Positions 41,220 through 50,558 of a stretch of 64,000 nt of DNA are shown here, one piece after another; the stretch's first letter is position 1, and every line of letters starts with the position of its first letter. A program made the translations under genes and the position numbers. Source of the DNA: Antarcticimicrobium sp040365005. Lineage in GTDB: Bacteria > Pseudomonadota > Alphaproteobacteria > Rhodobacterales > Rhodobacteraceae. The stretch lies in the NCBI RefSeq assembly GCF_040365005.1, contig NZ_BAABWV010000016.1, positions 1 through 64,000 on the forward strand, written 5' to 3'. The notes below the pieces were generated by a model. It did no database searches and was not told where the DNA came from. It saw nothing but the letters and a program-made list of their open reading frames with translations.

Positions 41220-41621
41220 TCACCGCGCGTTGCGCTGTGCCGCATAGGCGGCGCGCCGGTCCCTGCGCAACTGGCGCCGATAGGCGCGCTCTTGCGCAGA
41301 CATGCCCGTCTCTGCCTCCGGCGCCGGTGCGACCGGTTGGGCGCGCGGTTTCGGTTGCGGCGGCGGGGGCGGTGCCAAGGCGTCGCGTTGCTGAGACGCC
41401 GGCTCCGGTGATGAAACGGGTTGCGGCGCTGGCTTCGGCTCGGGCCGGGGTGTGGTTGTCCGCTCTTCCCGCGCCTGAGGCTGCGGCTTGGGCGCCTTCA
41501 CCCGCGACTTGCGCTTCTTGCCGAAGTTGGACGCCGCGTTGATCCCCGCGTTGATCCCGGTATGGATCACGCGCCGCATCAACAGCCGCAGGACCATGTT
41601 GATGATCTGGTTCAGGTTCAT
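41220..41621 (-). CDS. Short proline-rich protein of unknown function downstream of scpB
   Basis: 133 aa. An N-terminal amphipathic stretch (MNLNQIINMVLRLLMRRV, perhaps membrane-associated) is followed by a basic, Pro/Gln/Ala-rich low-complexity region and a charged helix at the end (AQERAYRRQLRRDRRAAYAAQR). I do not recognise the family, though similar proteins sit near scpB in related genomes. It lies 69 bp after scpB on the same strand and may be co-transcribed. No tatABC genes follow, unlike some relatives. Confidence 0.6.
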   Translation of the reverse strand: MNLNQIINMVLRLLMRRVIHTGINAGINAASNFGKKRKSRVKAPKPQPQAREERTTTPRPEPKPAPQPVSSPEPASQQRDALAPPPPPQPKPRAQPVAPAPEAETGMSAQERAYRRQLRRDRRAAYAAQRNAR

Positions 41622-41690
41622 GTCCTGATTCCTCTGCCGTTCGCGCAGTACATAGGGTCGGAATTTGCCGATTTCAGGGCAGAGGCCCGA

Positions 41691-42353
41691 TCAATCCTCG
41701 AAAAGCTCGGACTGGCCCTCGATGACCTCGTCATCCTCGTCGTCATCCTCGTCCTGCCCGCCCATCAGCCCCGGGCGCGGGCGGTTTTCCAGCAAGCCCG
41801 CGGCGCGCAATTCCTTCAGCCCCGGCAGGTCGCGGGCGGTCTCCAACCCGAAATGATCAAGGAACTGCGGCGTCACCACGAAGGTCACCGGGCGGCCCGG
41901 TGTCATCTTGCGGCGGCCAAAGCGGATCCATTCCATTTCCAGCAGCTGGTCGATGGTGCCCCGGCTGACCGAGACGCCGCGAATCTCCTCGATCTCGGCC
42001 CGCGTGCAGGGCTGGTGATAGGCAATGATCGCCAGCGTCTCGATCGCGGCGCGCGACAGCTTGCGGGTCTCGACCGTCTCCTTCTGCATCAGGTAGCCGA
42101 GGTCGGGCGCGGTCCGGAACGCCCAGGCATCGCCCACCTTGACCACGCGCACCCCGCGCCCCTCGTAGCGTTTGCGCAGATGCACCAGCGCCTCGGCCGC
42201 GTCGCAGCCATGCGGCATCCGCGCCTCGAGGTCACGCACGGTGACCGGGTCGACACTGGCAAACAGCACCGCCTCGGCCATGCGCTCCTGCTCGGCCATG
42301 GGCGGGGCCTCGAACAGGGTGTCGCTCCGGGTTTCTTCGTGGTCGTCGGTCAC
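41691..42353 (-). CDS. scpB: Segregation and condensation protein B
   Basis: 220 aa. Two winged-helix domains; motifs AVLFASVDPVTVRDLEARMP, ALETLAIIAYHQPCTRAEIEEIRGVS and FGLETARDLPGLKELRAAGLL. ScpB is the dimeric kite subunit of SMC-ScpAB. The acidic tail (GGQDEDDDEDDEVIEGQSELFED) is a common extension. The start overlaps the scpA stop by 4 bp. Confidence 0.95.
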   Translation of the reverse strand: MTDDHEETRSDTLFEAPPMAEQERMAEAVLFASVDPVTVRDLEARMPHGCDAAEALVHLRKRYEGRGVRVVKVGDAWAFRTAPDLGYLMQKETVETRKLSRAAIETLAIIAYHQPCTRAEIEEIRGVSVSRGTIDQLLEMEWIRFGRRKMTPGRPVTFVVTPQFLDHFGLETARDLPGLKELRAAGLLENRPRPGLMGGQDEDDDEDDEVIEGQSELFED

Positions 42354-43147
42354 GTCCTGTCGTCCCTTCTGCGCAATTGAATCGGGGCGAACAGCTCGCT
42401 CTGCCGGATTTCCATATGCCCCTCCTTGACCAGTTCGAGCGAGGCCGCAAAGGTCGCCGCCGTGGCCGAACGGCGCCGCATCGGATCGTTTTCCCAGCCG
42501 TCTGGCAGGTAACTGGTGATGTCCGTCCAGGTTCCGGCAAAGCCGATCAGCGGGCGCATCCGCTCCAGCGCCTGCTCCATGGTGAACAGGTTGTCGCGAT
42601 CCATCACGAAGGGGCGAAACTCGTCCTTGGTGCGAATGCGGGCATAGCCCTGCATCAGGTCCAACAGGGTTGCGGTATAGGTCACCCGTCGCACCCGCGT
42701 CACCTCTTCGCGGTGACCACGGGCAAAGAAATCGCGCCCCAGCTGGTCCCGCCCCATCAGCCGCGCGGCGGCGTCGCGCATCGCCTGCAACCGCTCCAGC
42801 TGGAACGCCAGGTGCGCCGCCAGTTCCTCGCCCGAGGGACCCTCTTCGTCCGGGTCCGGCGGCAACAGGAGCCGCGATTTCAGAAACGCCAGCCAGGCCG
42901 CCATCACAAGGTAATCGGCGGCCAGCTCGATCCGCAGCGTCTTGGCCTTTTCGACAAAGATCAGGTACTGGCGCGCCAGTTGCAGAACCGAGATCGTGCG
43001 CAGGTCCACCTTTTGCGTGCGCGACAGCATCAACAGCACGTCGAGCGGGCCCTCGAACCCCTCGACATCCACGATCAACGCCTCGGCCGCCAACCGTTCG
43101 GTGACCGAGAGCGTGTCTTCCTGGAACAGATCGCCGTTATCCGACAT
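42350..43147 (-). CDS. scpA: Segregation and condensation protein A
   Basis: 265 aa kleisin that links SMC heads in chromosome compaction. The N-terminus FEGPLDVLLMLSRTQKVDLR and the C-terminal winged helix (FAASLELVKEGHMEIRQSELF) are diagnostic. The start at 43147 (MSDNGDLF) was chosen over a longer frame to 43258 because conserved sequence begins at about residue 28. It overlaps nagZ by 11 bp and scpB by 4 bp, a tight operon. Confidence 0.94.
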   Translation of the reverse strand: MSDNGDLFQEDTLSVTERLAAEALIVDVEGFEGPLDVLLMLSRTQKVDLRTISVLQLARQYLIFVEKAKTLRIELAADYLVMAAWLAFLKSRLLLPPDPDEEGPSGEELAAHLAFQLERLQAMRDAAARLMGRDQLGRDFFARGHREEVTRVRRVTYTATLLDLMQGYARIRTKDEFRPFVMDRDNLFTMEQALERMRPLIGFAGTWTDITSYLPDGWENDPMRRRSATAATFAASLELVKEGHMEIRQSELFAPIQLRRRDDRT

Positions 43148-44144
43148 AAACCTCACCGCCCATGAGGGCAGAAAGCTCCGCCTCGGCGGCGTCAATGTCA
43201 AGCGGTTCGGGCGCCCGGCGCGCCGCCAGCGCGGCCTCGGCCCGGGCCTGGGCGGCATCGGTCATCGCGCCCGCCGCATCCGCCACCGCGACCCGTTCAG
43301 CCAGCGTGCCGTTGCAGAGCAGCACCACGTCACAGCCCGCGGTCAGCGCGGCGCGGCTGAGATCGCCCAGGTCGCCCTGCAACGCCTTCATCGAGATGTC
43401 GTCGGTCATGATCAGCCCGTCAAAGCCGATCTGGTCGCGGATCATCCCCATCACCGGGGCCGAAAGAGTCGCCGGTTCGGAATCCAGCGCGTCATAGACC
43501 AGATGCGCGGTCATTCCCATCGGCAGGTCGTTCAGCGCGCGAAAGGCGGCGAAATCGGTGTCGTCCAGATCTTCGGGATCGGCGGCGACATGCGGCAGGT
43601 CGAAATGGCTGTCCTGGGTGGCGCGACCGTGGCCGGGGATGTGTTTCAGCACCGGCAGGACCCCGCCCGCCAAAAGCCCGTCGGCCACCGCGCGCGCCAG
43701 TTCCGCGACCCTGTCGGCCTGCGTGCCATAGCAGCGATTGCGCAGAAACGGGTGGGTGCCGTCAAACGCCAGGTCGGCCATTGGGGCACAGTCGGTGTCA
43801 ATGCCAAGGGCGCGCAATTCATCCGCGATCAACCGATAGCGCAGAAACATCGCCCGCGCCGCGCCGTCTCCGGCCCGCGCCACGTGCTCCAGCGGTGGCC
43901 GCCACTCCCGCGCCAGCGGCGCCCGCAGCCGTTGCACGCGCCCGCCCTCCTGGTCGATCAGGACCGGGCAATCGCGCCCGACGGCCGCGCGAAACTCGTT
44001 GCACAGCGCGCGCACCTGGTCCGGCGTGTCGATATTGCGGGAGAACAGGATGAAGCCAAAGGGATCCACGTCGCGGAAAAACGCGCGCTCTTCCCGGCTC
44101 AGCCGCAGCCCCTCTGCATCAAGGATCGTGGCGCCGAAGGTCAT
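43137..44144 (-). CDS. nagZ: Beta-N-acetylhexosaminidase
   Basis: 335 aa GH3 enzyme. Removes GlcNAc from GlcNAc-anhydroMurNAc in cell-wall recycling, providing the substrate for AnmK-type kinases such as that at 28.7 kb. Motifs: LIDQEGGRVQRLRAP, KHIPGHGRATQDSHFDLP (catalytic loop with Asp/His), and FDGLIMTDDISM (nucleophile Asp). The start at 44144 (MTFGATILD) is the family N-terminus and overlaps the SPOR gene stop by 4 bp. Confidence 0.95.
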   Translation of the reverse strand: MTFGATILDAEGLRLSREERAFFRDVDPFGFILFSRNIDTPDQVRALCNEFRAAVGRDCPVLIDQEGGRVQRLRAPLAREWRPPLEHVARAGDGAARAMFLRYRLIADELRALGIDTDCAPMADLAFDGTHPFLRNRCYGTQADRVAELARAVADGLLAGGVLPVLKHIPGHGRATQDSHFDLPHVAADPEDLDDTDFAAFRALNDLPMGMTAHLVYDALDSEPATLSAPVMGMIRDQIGFDGLIMTDDISMKALQGDLGDLSRAALTAGCDVVLLCNGTLAERVAVADAAGAMTDAAQARAEAALAARRAPEPLDIDAAEAELSALMGGEVYVG

Positions 44145-45241
44145 CTTGCGGTGACGGGGATGCAATCGGCGTTCTCGGCAACCAACGCCGAGCAGAACCG
44201 CCGCGCATCGGACAGGTCCTCGAACCCCATCGCGCGCAGCCGGTAAAAAGTGCGCCCGCCGCTGCTGGCCTTCTGGATCACCCGCTTCTTGCCGTCGAGA
44301 TAGGCCTCGAACCGGGTATTCAGCCGATCCCATGCCGCGCGCGCCACCTCGGGCGAGTCATAGGCGCCAAGCTGGGCCAGCCGGGTGCCGACCGGAACGC
44401 TGTCCGCCGTAACATCGACACGGGCCACCGCATCCTGCGCCGCGCTCAGCGCCGCCATGACATCCGCATCCGAACCCGTCGCAGAGGCGAGCCGAACCGG
44501 GCGGGCCAGCGGCCGCAACGAGCGTCGGACCCCCGGCGCGTTGAGCACCGTCGATGACACCCTGGCTTCAATGGGTTCCGGTGTATCAAGAACCATGTCG
44601 GATCCGATCTCCGGCGTCAGGTCCGCCTCGCTGTCCGACGACGCCCCCAAGAGGCCACCCTGCAGCCGCGCGGGCTGAATGATCCGGTCCTCTGCAGGCG
44701 CTTCGGTTTCGCCCTCCTCCAAAGGGGCGACATCGCGGGTCAACTCGTCGACCAGCTTGTCGACCTGGCCGTCGCGGAAGGCCGCGATGGTGTCACTGTC
44801 GACCGAGGCCTTGGTCACCGCCGGAGTCGCCGTGGTGCCCAGTTCGCCCATCGGCAGATCCTCGTCGGTCAGATGCACCGGGCGCGGCGCCAGTGCCAGG
44901 CGGTCGGGCGGCGGGGCCGCCGTTCCCCGGGCTGCCACCGCGTTCACGGCCAGTCCCTGGTGATCGGCCGGACGCCCGCCCGGATCCTTGGGCTGTTCCC
45001 GCATCGGCCCTTCCAGCGCCCGCACCACCGGCACGCCGCTGACGTCGCGCATCAACAGCTTGTAACCCCAGATCCCAACGCCGATCACCAGCACCAGGGA
45101 TGCCAGCGCGCCGGCAACGTTGACCGCCTTGCCGATCGAGCCCTGATCCCGGGTTCCTGCCGCATCGCCGTCCTGTGGGACGGCGTCCTCTGCATAGAGA
45201 TCGCCCCCATACACACCATAGGTGTACTCGATTTCCGCCAT
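44141..45241 (-). CDS. SPOR-domain membrane protein
   Basis: 366 aa. A single membrane helix near residues 42-62 (LASLVLVIGVGIWGYKLLM), a long Pro/Ala/Glu-rich periplasmic stalk (about 70-285), and a C-terminal SPOR domain (VGTRLAQLGAYDSPEVARAAW ... GGRTFYRLRAMGFEDL) that binds denuded glycan at the division site. Placed between argS and nagZ, as I recall from other alphaproteobacteria. Probably a divisome or glycan-related factor. Confidence 0.88.
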   Translation of the reverse strand: MAEIEYTYGVYGGDLYAEDAVPQDGDAAGTRDQGSIGKAVNVAGALASLVLVIGVGIWGYKLLMRDVSGVPVVRALEGPMREQPKDPGGRPADHQGLAVNAVAARGTAAPPPDRLALAPRPVHLTDEDLPMGELGTTATPAVTKASVDSDTIAAFRDGQVDKLVDELTRDVAPLEEGETEAPAEDRIIQPARLQGGLLGASSDSEADLTPEIGSDMVLDTPEPIEARVSSTVLNAPGVRRSLRPLARPVRLASATGSDADVMAALSAAQDAVARVDVTADSVPVGTRLAQLGAYDSPEVARAAWDRLNTRFEAYLDGKKRVIQKASSGGRTFYRLRAMGFEDLSDARRFCSALVAENADCIPVTAR

Positions 45242-45330
45242 GTCCGCCTCACTGCCCCTTCGGCGCGGGGTTCAAACCGCGCATGGGGTCTCTTGTCATC
45301 TGCCTCAGGCCAGCGGTTCGGGCGGTTTTG

Positions 45331-47076
45331 TCACCGCATCTCCTGCGCCGGCGTCACCCCAAGAATACCAAGGCCGGCAGAAATAACAACGGATACGGCC
45401 CGCGCCAGTGCCATTTTTGCATGGCTTGTGGCCGCATCGCCCTCTTGCAGGAACCGAAGCTCGGGCAATTCGTTGCCCCGGTTCCACAGCGCGTGGAACT
45501 CGCCCGCCAGTTCATAGAGGTAGAAGGCGACGCGATGCGGCTCGTGCGAGCGGGCGGCAATCTCGACCAGGCGCGGCCATTCGGCAAGTTTGCGGGCGAC
45601 CGCCAGCTCGGCCTCGTGGCCCAGCGGGGACAGGTCCGCCGCGCCGAGGGTGGCGTCGTCGGTGGCGATCTGTGCCGCCTCGGCCTTGCGCAGCACGCTC
45701 ATCACCCGGGCATGGGCGTATTGTACATAAAACACCGGATTTTCCCGGCTTTGCTCGAGCACCTTGTCGAAATCGAAATCCAGCGGCGCATCGTTCTTGC
45801 GCGTCAGCATCACGAACCGGGTCACGTCCGGGCCGACCTGTTCGACCACGTCGCGCAGGGTGACGAAGTTGCCGGCCCGCTTGGACATCTTGAACGGCTC
45901 GCCGTTCTTCCACAGTTTGACCAGCTGCGTCAGCTTGATGTCGAGCGGCACCCGCCCTTCGGACAGCGCCGAAACCGCCGCCTTCATGCGTTTGACATAA
46001 CCACCGTGATCGGCGCCGAAGACGTCGATCAGCTCGTCGAACCCGCGTGTCACCTTGTCGTAGTGATAAGCGATGTCGGGCGCGAAATAGGTCCAGCTAC
46101 CGTCCGATTTCATGATCGGGCGGTCCACGTCGTCACCGTGATCGGTTGATTTGAACAGGGTCTGTTCGCGCGGCTCCCAATCCTCGGGAGTCTTGCCCTT
46201 GGGCGGTTCCAGCACGCCGCGATAGATCAGCCCCTTGCCGCGAAGATACTCGATCGCCGCCTCGATCCGCCCGGTGCCGTAAAGCGATTTCTCGCTGAAG
46301 AACACGTCCATCTTCACACCCAGCGCGGCCAGGTCGGCGCGGATCAGCTCCATCATCTTGTCGGTGGCATAGTCGCGCAGCTGTTCCAACCAAACCGCCT
46401 CGGGCTGATCGACGTAGCGGTCGCCGACCTCTTTCGCCAGCGTCTCGCCGACCTCGATCAGGTATTCGCCGGGATAGGTGCCCTCGGGAAACTCGACCGC
46501 CGCGCCCTGTGCCTCGAGATACCGCAGGTAGACCGAGCGGGCCAGCACATCGACCTGCGCACCACCGTCATTGATATAGTATTCGCGCGTCACCTTGTGG
46601 CCGGAATAGGCCAGCAGGCTGGCCAGTGCATCGCCGAACACCGCGCCGCGGGTGTGACCCACGTGCAGCGGTCCGGTGGGGTTGGCGGAGACGTATTCCA
46701 CGTTGACCTTGCGCCCCTGCCCCATCTCGGACCGGCCAAAGGCATCGCCCAGTTGCAGCACGCCAGAGACCACCCCGCGCCAGACGTCACCGGACAGGCG
46801 CAGGTTGAGGAACCCGGGACCGGCCACCTCGGCCGTTTCGATCCGCGCATCCTCGGCCAGCCGGCTGGCCAGCGCCTCGGCAATGTCGCGCGGCTTCATC
46901 TTGGCGGGCTTGGCCAGCACCATCGCCGCGTTGGTGGCCATGTCGCCATGGGCCGGATCGCGCGGCGGTTCCACCGTGACATTGTCCAGCGCCAGCCCCT
47001 CGGGCAGCGCGCCGGACTGCATCATCTCGGTCAGGTGGGACACGACAAGCGTGCGGATATCGGCAAACAGGTTCAT
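45331..47076 (-). CDS. argS: Arginyl-tRNA synthetase
   Basis: 581 aa class I synthetase. HIGH as HVGH in ANPTGPLHVGHTRG; KMSKS-like KMSKRAGNFVTL; N-terminal additional domain (MNLFADIRTLV) and C-terminal anticodon-binding helices (ALWNRGNELPELRFL). The start at 47076 fits the family; the frame runs 34 codons further up. It heads the minus-strand set with SPOR, nagZ, scpA and scpB, 89 bp before the SPOR gene, and lies 70 bp from dgt. Confidence 0.97.
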   Translation of the reverse strand: MNLFADIRTLVVSHLTEMMQSGALPEGLALDNVTVEPPRDPAHGDMATNAAMVLAKPAKMKPRDIAEALASRLAEDARIETAEVAGPGFLNLRLSGDVWRGVVSGVLQLGDAFGRSEMGQGRKVNVEYVSANPTGPLHVGHTRGAVFGDALASLLAYSGHKVTREYYINDGGAQVDVLARSVYLRYLEAQGAAVEFPEGTYPGEYLIEVGETLAKEVGDRYVDQPEAVWLEQLRDYATDKMMELIRADLAALGVKMDVFFSEKSLYGTGRIEAAIEYLRGKGLIYRGVLEPPKGKTPEDWEPREQTLFKSTDHGDDVDRPIMKSDGSWTYFAPDIAYHYDKVTRGFDELIDVFGADHGGYVKRMKAAVSALSEGRVPLDIKLTQLVKLWKNGEPFKMSKRAGNFVTLRDVVEQVGPDVTRFVMLTRKNDAPLDFDFDKVLEQSRENPVFYVQYAHARVMSVLRKAEAAQIATDDATLGAADLSPLGHEAELAVARKLAEWPRLVEIAARSHEPHRVAFYLYELAGEFHALWNRGNELPELRFLQEGDAATSHAKMALARAVSVVISAGLGILGVTPAQEMR

Positions 47077-47146
47077 CGGGCATCCTTTCGGGCTTTGGCG
47101 CGGTTTACCACTCCTTACGGGGCGGTCAACCGCCGGCGCCGACTGG

Positions 47147-48307
47147 TCAGGAGGGGCGACCGCCCAACAGCCGCGCATGTTCGAGCAGCGCGAAGCGATC
47201 GGTCATGCCGGCGATGTAGTCGGAAACGATCCGCGCCACCGCCGTTTCCCCCTCTTCCGCCTTGGCCGCGCGACCCAGGTCGGGATGCCAGCGGGCCGGC
47301 AGCAGACCGGGATCGGAGAGGAACAGCGCGAACAACTCCTCGACCACCACCGCCACTTCCAGCCGGATCTTCATGACCGAGGGCGCGCGGTACATGCGAC
47401 GGAACAGAAAGGCGCGGATGTCCTTCAGATCCGCCCAAAGACCGGGGGAAAAGCAGATCACCGGGCGACCGAGATGGCGGATATCCTCAACCCGTTGCGC
47501 GCCACTCTCGGCAAGGTTGACGCGCGCGGTGTCGATCACGTCCGAGACCATCACCCCGAACACCCGGCGCAGCGCCTCGTGCCGGCGCCGGTTCCAGTCA
47601 AGGCCGGGGTATTTCGCGTCGACCTCGGCATAGGCCGGGCCGACGATCGGCAGGGACATGATATCTTCGTCGGTGAACAGCCCCGCCCGCAGCCCGTCAT
47701 GCAGATCGTGGTTGTTGTAGGCGATGTCGTCGGCAAGCGCGGCCACCTGTGCCTCGGCGCTGGCATGGGTGTGCAGTTCCAGGTCGATCTCCTGGTTGCA
47801 GGCGGCCAGCGCCCAGGGCAGATCGCCCACCACCGGGCCGTTGTGTTTGGCAATCGCCTCAAGGGTTTCCCATGTGAGGTTCAACCCGTCAAACTCGGCA
47901 TAGTGGCGTTCCAGCGCTGTGACGATGCGGATTGCCTGGGCGTTGTGGTCGAACCCGCCGTAGGGTGCCATCAGCGCATGCAGCGCGTCCTCGCCGGTGT
48001 GGCCGAACGGTGTGTGGCCAAGGTCATGCGCCAGCGCCACCGCCTCGGTCAACTCCTGGTTCAGCCCCAGAGCACCAGCGATGGTGCGGGCCACCTGCGC
48101 CACTTCGATCGAATGGGTCAGCCGGGTACGATAATTGTCGCCCTCGTGCTCGACGAAGACCTGTGTCTTGTGCTTCAGTCGCCGAAAGGCGCTGGCATGG
48201 ATGATCCGGTCCCGGTCCCGTTGGAAACAGGAGCGAAAGCTGCTTTCCTCTTCCGCAACCAGCCGCCCGCGGCTGGCCTCCGGATTCGAGGCGTAAGGCG
48301 CGCGCAT
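47147..48307 (-). CDS. dgt: Deoxyguanosinetriphosphate triphosphohydrolase-like protein
   Basis: 386 aa HD-domain enzyme that hydrolyses dNTPs to nucleoside and triphosphate. HD residues are in TRLTHSIEVAQVARTIA and VALAHDLGHTPFGHTGEDAL; the pattern EEESSFRSCFQRDRDRIIH and AFRRLKHKTQVF is diagnostic for the shorter non-E. coli Dgt class. The start (MRAPYASNPEASRGR) is the usual one. Divergent from erpA by 78 bp. Confidence 0.94.
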   Translation of the reverse strand: MRAPYASNPEASRGRLVAEEESSFRSCFQRDRDRIIHASAFRRLKHKTQVFVEHEGDNYRTRLTHSIEVAQVARTIAGALGLNQELTEAVALAHDLGHTPFGHTGEDALHALMAPYGGFDHNAQAIRIVTALERHYAEFDGLNLTWETLEAIAKHNGPVVGDLPWALAACNQEIDLELHTHASAEAQVAALADDIAYNNHDLHDGLRAGLFTDEDIMSLPIVGPAYAEVDAKYPGLDWNRRRHEALRRVFGVMVSDVIDTARVNLAESGAQRVEDIRHLGRPVICFSPGLWADLKDIRAFLFRRMYRAPSVMKIRLEVAVVVEELFALFLSDPGLLPARWHPDLGRAAKAEEGETAVARIVSDYIAGMTDRFALLEHARLLGGRPS

Positions 48308-48385
48308 CTGCCGTCCTTGTTCTTGTGCCTGTGCTCATGGCCTCTATATTGGAATCTCAGAGGAATTCAAACGCCGGAGAGCGCC

Positions 48386-48709
48386 ATGAAACTGCCACCC
48401 AAAGTGACCGAGCGTGCCTTTGCCCGCCTGGCCGAGATCGGCGCCGCCGACCAGGGCAAGGCGCTGCGCGTGGCCGTCGAGGGCGGCGGCTGCTCGGGCT
48501 TTCAATACGACATCGCGCTGGACGACCCGGCCGAGGACGACCTGGTGCTGGAGGGCAAGGGGCAGAAGGTCGTCGTCGACACCGTCTCGCTGCCCTTCCT
48601 TGAGAATGCCACCATCGACTTTACCGAGGAGTTGATCGGCGCGCGGTTCGTCATCGAGAACCCCAATGCCACCTCTTCCTGTGGCTGCGGCACCTCGTTC
48701 TCGATGTAA
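48386..48709 (+). CDS. erpA: A-type iron-sulfur carrier, ErpA-like
   Basis: 107 aa. The three conserved cysteines are present: GGCSGFQY and SCGCGTSF near the C-terminus. A-type carriers receive Fe-S clusters from the scaffold and hand them to targets; the GKALRVAVEGGGCSGFQYDI core matches ErpA/IscA. The start follows GGAG. Alone, not in an isc/suf operon. Divergent from dgt. Confidence 0.93.
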   Translation: MKLPPKVTERAFARLAEIGAADQGKALRVAVEGGGCSGFQYDIALDDPAEDDLVLEGKGQKVVVDTVSLPFLENATIDFTEELIGARFVIENPNATSSCGCGTSFSM

Positions 48710-48855
48710 GGTCACGGGAAAGCCGTACCTTTCCGCGTCTTGCCGACAGACTTCAAACCTGAGGGTCATCCGTGCCCCCTGCCCGTGCGCGCCCGTCTTG
48801 CCCCCACGGGCGGGATCGACGATAGATCGCACAGCACCGCGACGGGAGAGCCGCC

Positions 48856-49635
48856 ATGAAGATCGCCACCTTCAACATCAACGGGATCAAGGCGCGCGTG
48901 AACGCGCTGAGCGCCTGGCTGGACGATGCGCAACCCGACGTGGCGATCCTGCAGGAGATCAAGTCGGTCGACGAGAATTTCCCGCGCGAGATCTTCGAGG
49001 AACGCGGGTACAACGTCGAAACCCACGGCCAGAAAGGTTTCAACGGCGTGGCGATCCTGTCGAAACTGCCGCTGGAAGATGTCCGGCGCGGGTTGCCCGG
49101 CGACGACGCGGACGAACAGGCGCGCTGGATCGAGGCCACCGTGGTCGGCAAGACCGCGATCCGCCTGTGCGGGCTGTACCTGCCCAACGGCAATCCGGCA
49201 CCGGGACCGAAGTTCGATTACAAGCTGGCCTGGATGGAACGGCTGGAGGCGCGCGCGCGCGACCTTCTGGCCGCCGAAGAGCCGGCGATGATGGCCGGCG
49301 ACTACAACATCATCCCGCAGCCCGAGGATGCCGCCCGCCCCGAAGCCTGGATCGAGGACGCCCTGTTCCGCCCCGACAGCCGCGCCGCCTTTCAGCGCAT
49401 CGTCAACCTCGGCTTTACCGATGCGGTGCGCGCCCGGCTGCGCGGGCCCGGCCATTATACCTTCTGGGATTACCAGGCCGGGGCCTGGAACCGCAACGAC
49501 GGGATCCGCATCGATCACCTGCTGCTGACCCCGCAGGCGGCCGACCTGCTGGTCGACGTCGGTATCGACAAGGAGATCCGCGGGTATGAGAAGCCCTCGG
49601 ACCACGTTCCCGTCTGGGTCGACCTGGACATCTGA
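48856..49635 (+). CDS. xth: Exodeoxyribonuclease III
   Basis: 259 aa. AP endonuclease and 3'-5' exonuclease for base excision repair. EEP motifs: FNINGIKARVNAL, LQEIKSVDENFP, GDYNIIPQPEDAARP and the terminal SDHVPVWVDLDI. GGGAG lies upstream of the ATG. It lies between erpA and a GH25 lipoprotein gene with no terminator visible in the 146 bp before it; a weak stem CGCCCGT/ACGGGCG is seen at about 48807. Confidence 0.96.
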   Translation: MKIATFNINGIKARVNALSAWLDDAQPDVAILQEIKSVDENFPREIFEERGYNVETHGQKGFNGVAILSKLPLEDVRRGLPGDDADEQARWIEATVVGKTAIRLCGLYLPNGNPAPGPKFDYKLAWMERLEARARDLLAAEEPAMMAGDYNIIPQPEDAARPEAWIEDALFRPDSRAAFQRIVNLGFTDAVRARLRGPGHYTFWDYQAGAWNRNDGIRIDHLLLTPQAADLLVDVGIDKEIRGYEKPSDHVPVWVDLDI

Positions 49636-49735
49636 CCGCCTCCGCGTGTTTCCGCCGGTTGGGGCGCCGGCCCGTTGCCATGCCCTACGCTTCACGCGTT
49701 AATGGTTGCTCATGGTTTTGGTGAAAGGGTGTAAC

Positions 49736-50533
49736 ATGGTTCGGGCGATCCTGCGGCTTTCGACGCTGCTGCTGCTGGTGGCCTGCGGCCAAGGCTCGGC
49801 TCCGCCCGCGCCCTCGGCGGTCGAGACCACCGCGCATCCGCACATGTCCTTTCTCGCCGCGCCGCGGTTCGACGATCTTGACCCGCATGACTGGCAGGGC
49901 ATCGCACCCCACCGCTACCCGGTGCATGGCATCGACGTCTCGCGCTACCAGGGAGAGATCGACTGGCAGGCAGCCCGGCGCGGCGGCATCGCCTTTGCCT
50001 ATATCAAGGCCACTGAGGGCGGTGATCATTCCGATCCGATGTTCCGCGACCACTGGAGCGGCGCGCAACGGGCCGGGGTGCGGCGCGGCGCCTATCATTA
50101 TTTCTACTTCTGCCGCCCGGCGGCGGAACAGGCGCGCTGGTTCATCCGCCATGTGCCGCGCGACGCCACCGCCCTGCCCCACGTGCTGGACATGGAGTGG
50201 AACCACCGCTCCCGCACCTGCACCAAGCGCCCCGACGGCGCCAAAGTCCGGGCCGAGGCGCGCCGATTTCTCGATATCCTCGAACGCCATTATGGCCACC
50301 GCCCGGTGATCTACACGACGCCCGATTTCTACCGCGAGACCGGAATTGGCAGGCTGGCGGGAACGCAATTCTGGCTGCGCTCGGTCGCCGGTCACCCCCG
50401 CGAGGTCTATCCCGGAGCGCGCTGGACATTCTGGCAATACACCGGCACCGGGGTTGTCCCAGGGGTCAAGGGACCGGTTGATATCAATGTGTTTTCCGGT
50501 CGCCCCGAGGCCTGGACCGGCTGGCCGGGTTGA
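49736..50533 (+). CDS. Glycoside hydrolase family 25 (lysozyme) lipoprotein
   Basis: 265 aa. Signal with lipobox LLLLVACGQG, so it is a lipoprotein. The GH25 domain (about 68-260) has GIDVSRYQGEIDW (Asp), FAYIKATEGGDH, PHVLDMEWNHRS (catalytic Asp/Glu) and a C-terminal FWQYTGTGVVPGVKGPVDINVF. Cleaves the glycan backbone of peptidoglycan. The start at 49736 (MVRAILRL) follows AAAGGG. Usually found in phage lysins or secreted enzymes; here it looks chromosomal. It follows xth in the same direction. Confidence 0.9.
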   Translation: MVRAILRLSTLLLLVACGQGSAPPAPSAVETTAHPHMSFLAAPRFDDLDPHDWQGIAPHRYPVHGIDVSRYQGEIDWQAARRGGIAFAYIKATEGGDHSDPMFRDHWSGAQRAGVRRGAYHYFYFCRPAAEQARWFIRHVPRDATALPHVLDMEWNHRSRTCTKRPDGAKVRAEARRFLDILERHYGHRPVIYTTPDFYRETGIGRLAGTQFWLRSVAGHPREVYPGARWTFWQYTGTGVVPGVKGPVDINVFSGRPEAWTGWPG

Positions 50534-50558
50534 TTCTTTGCCTCTTCCATGCCAGATA

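Noticed and set aside
48340..48372. Imperfect inverted repeat TTGGAAT...AATTCAA before erpA as an Irr or IscR site
   Set aside because: The arms are unequal and the spacing does not match a consensus I can state, so I did not call it.
48800..48830. CGCCCGT/ACGGGCG stem before xth as a terminator
   Set aside because: Nine-base loop, no T-run, and GC-rich pairs of this size are expected by chance in this genome.
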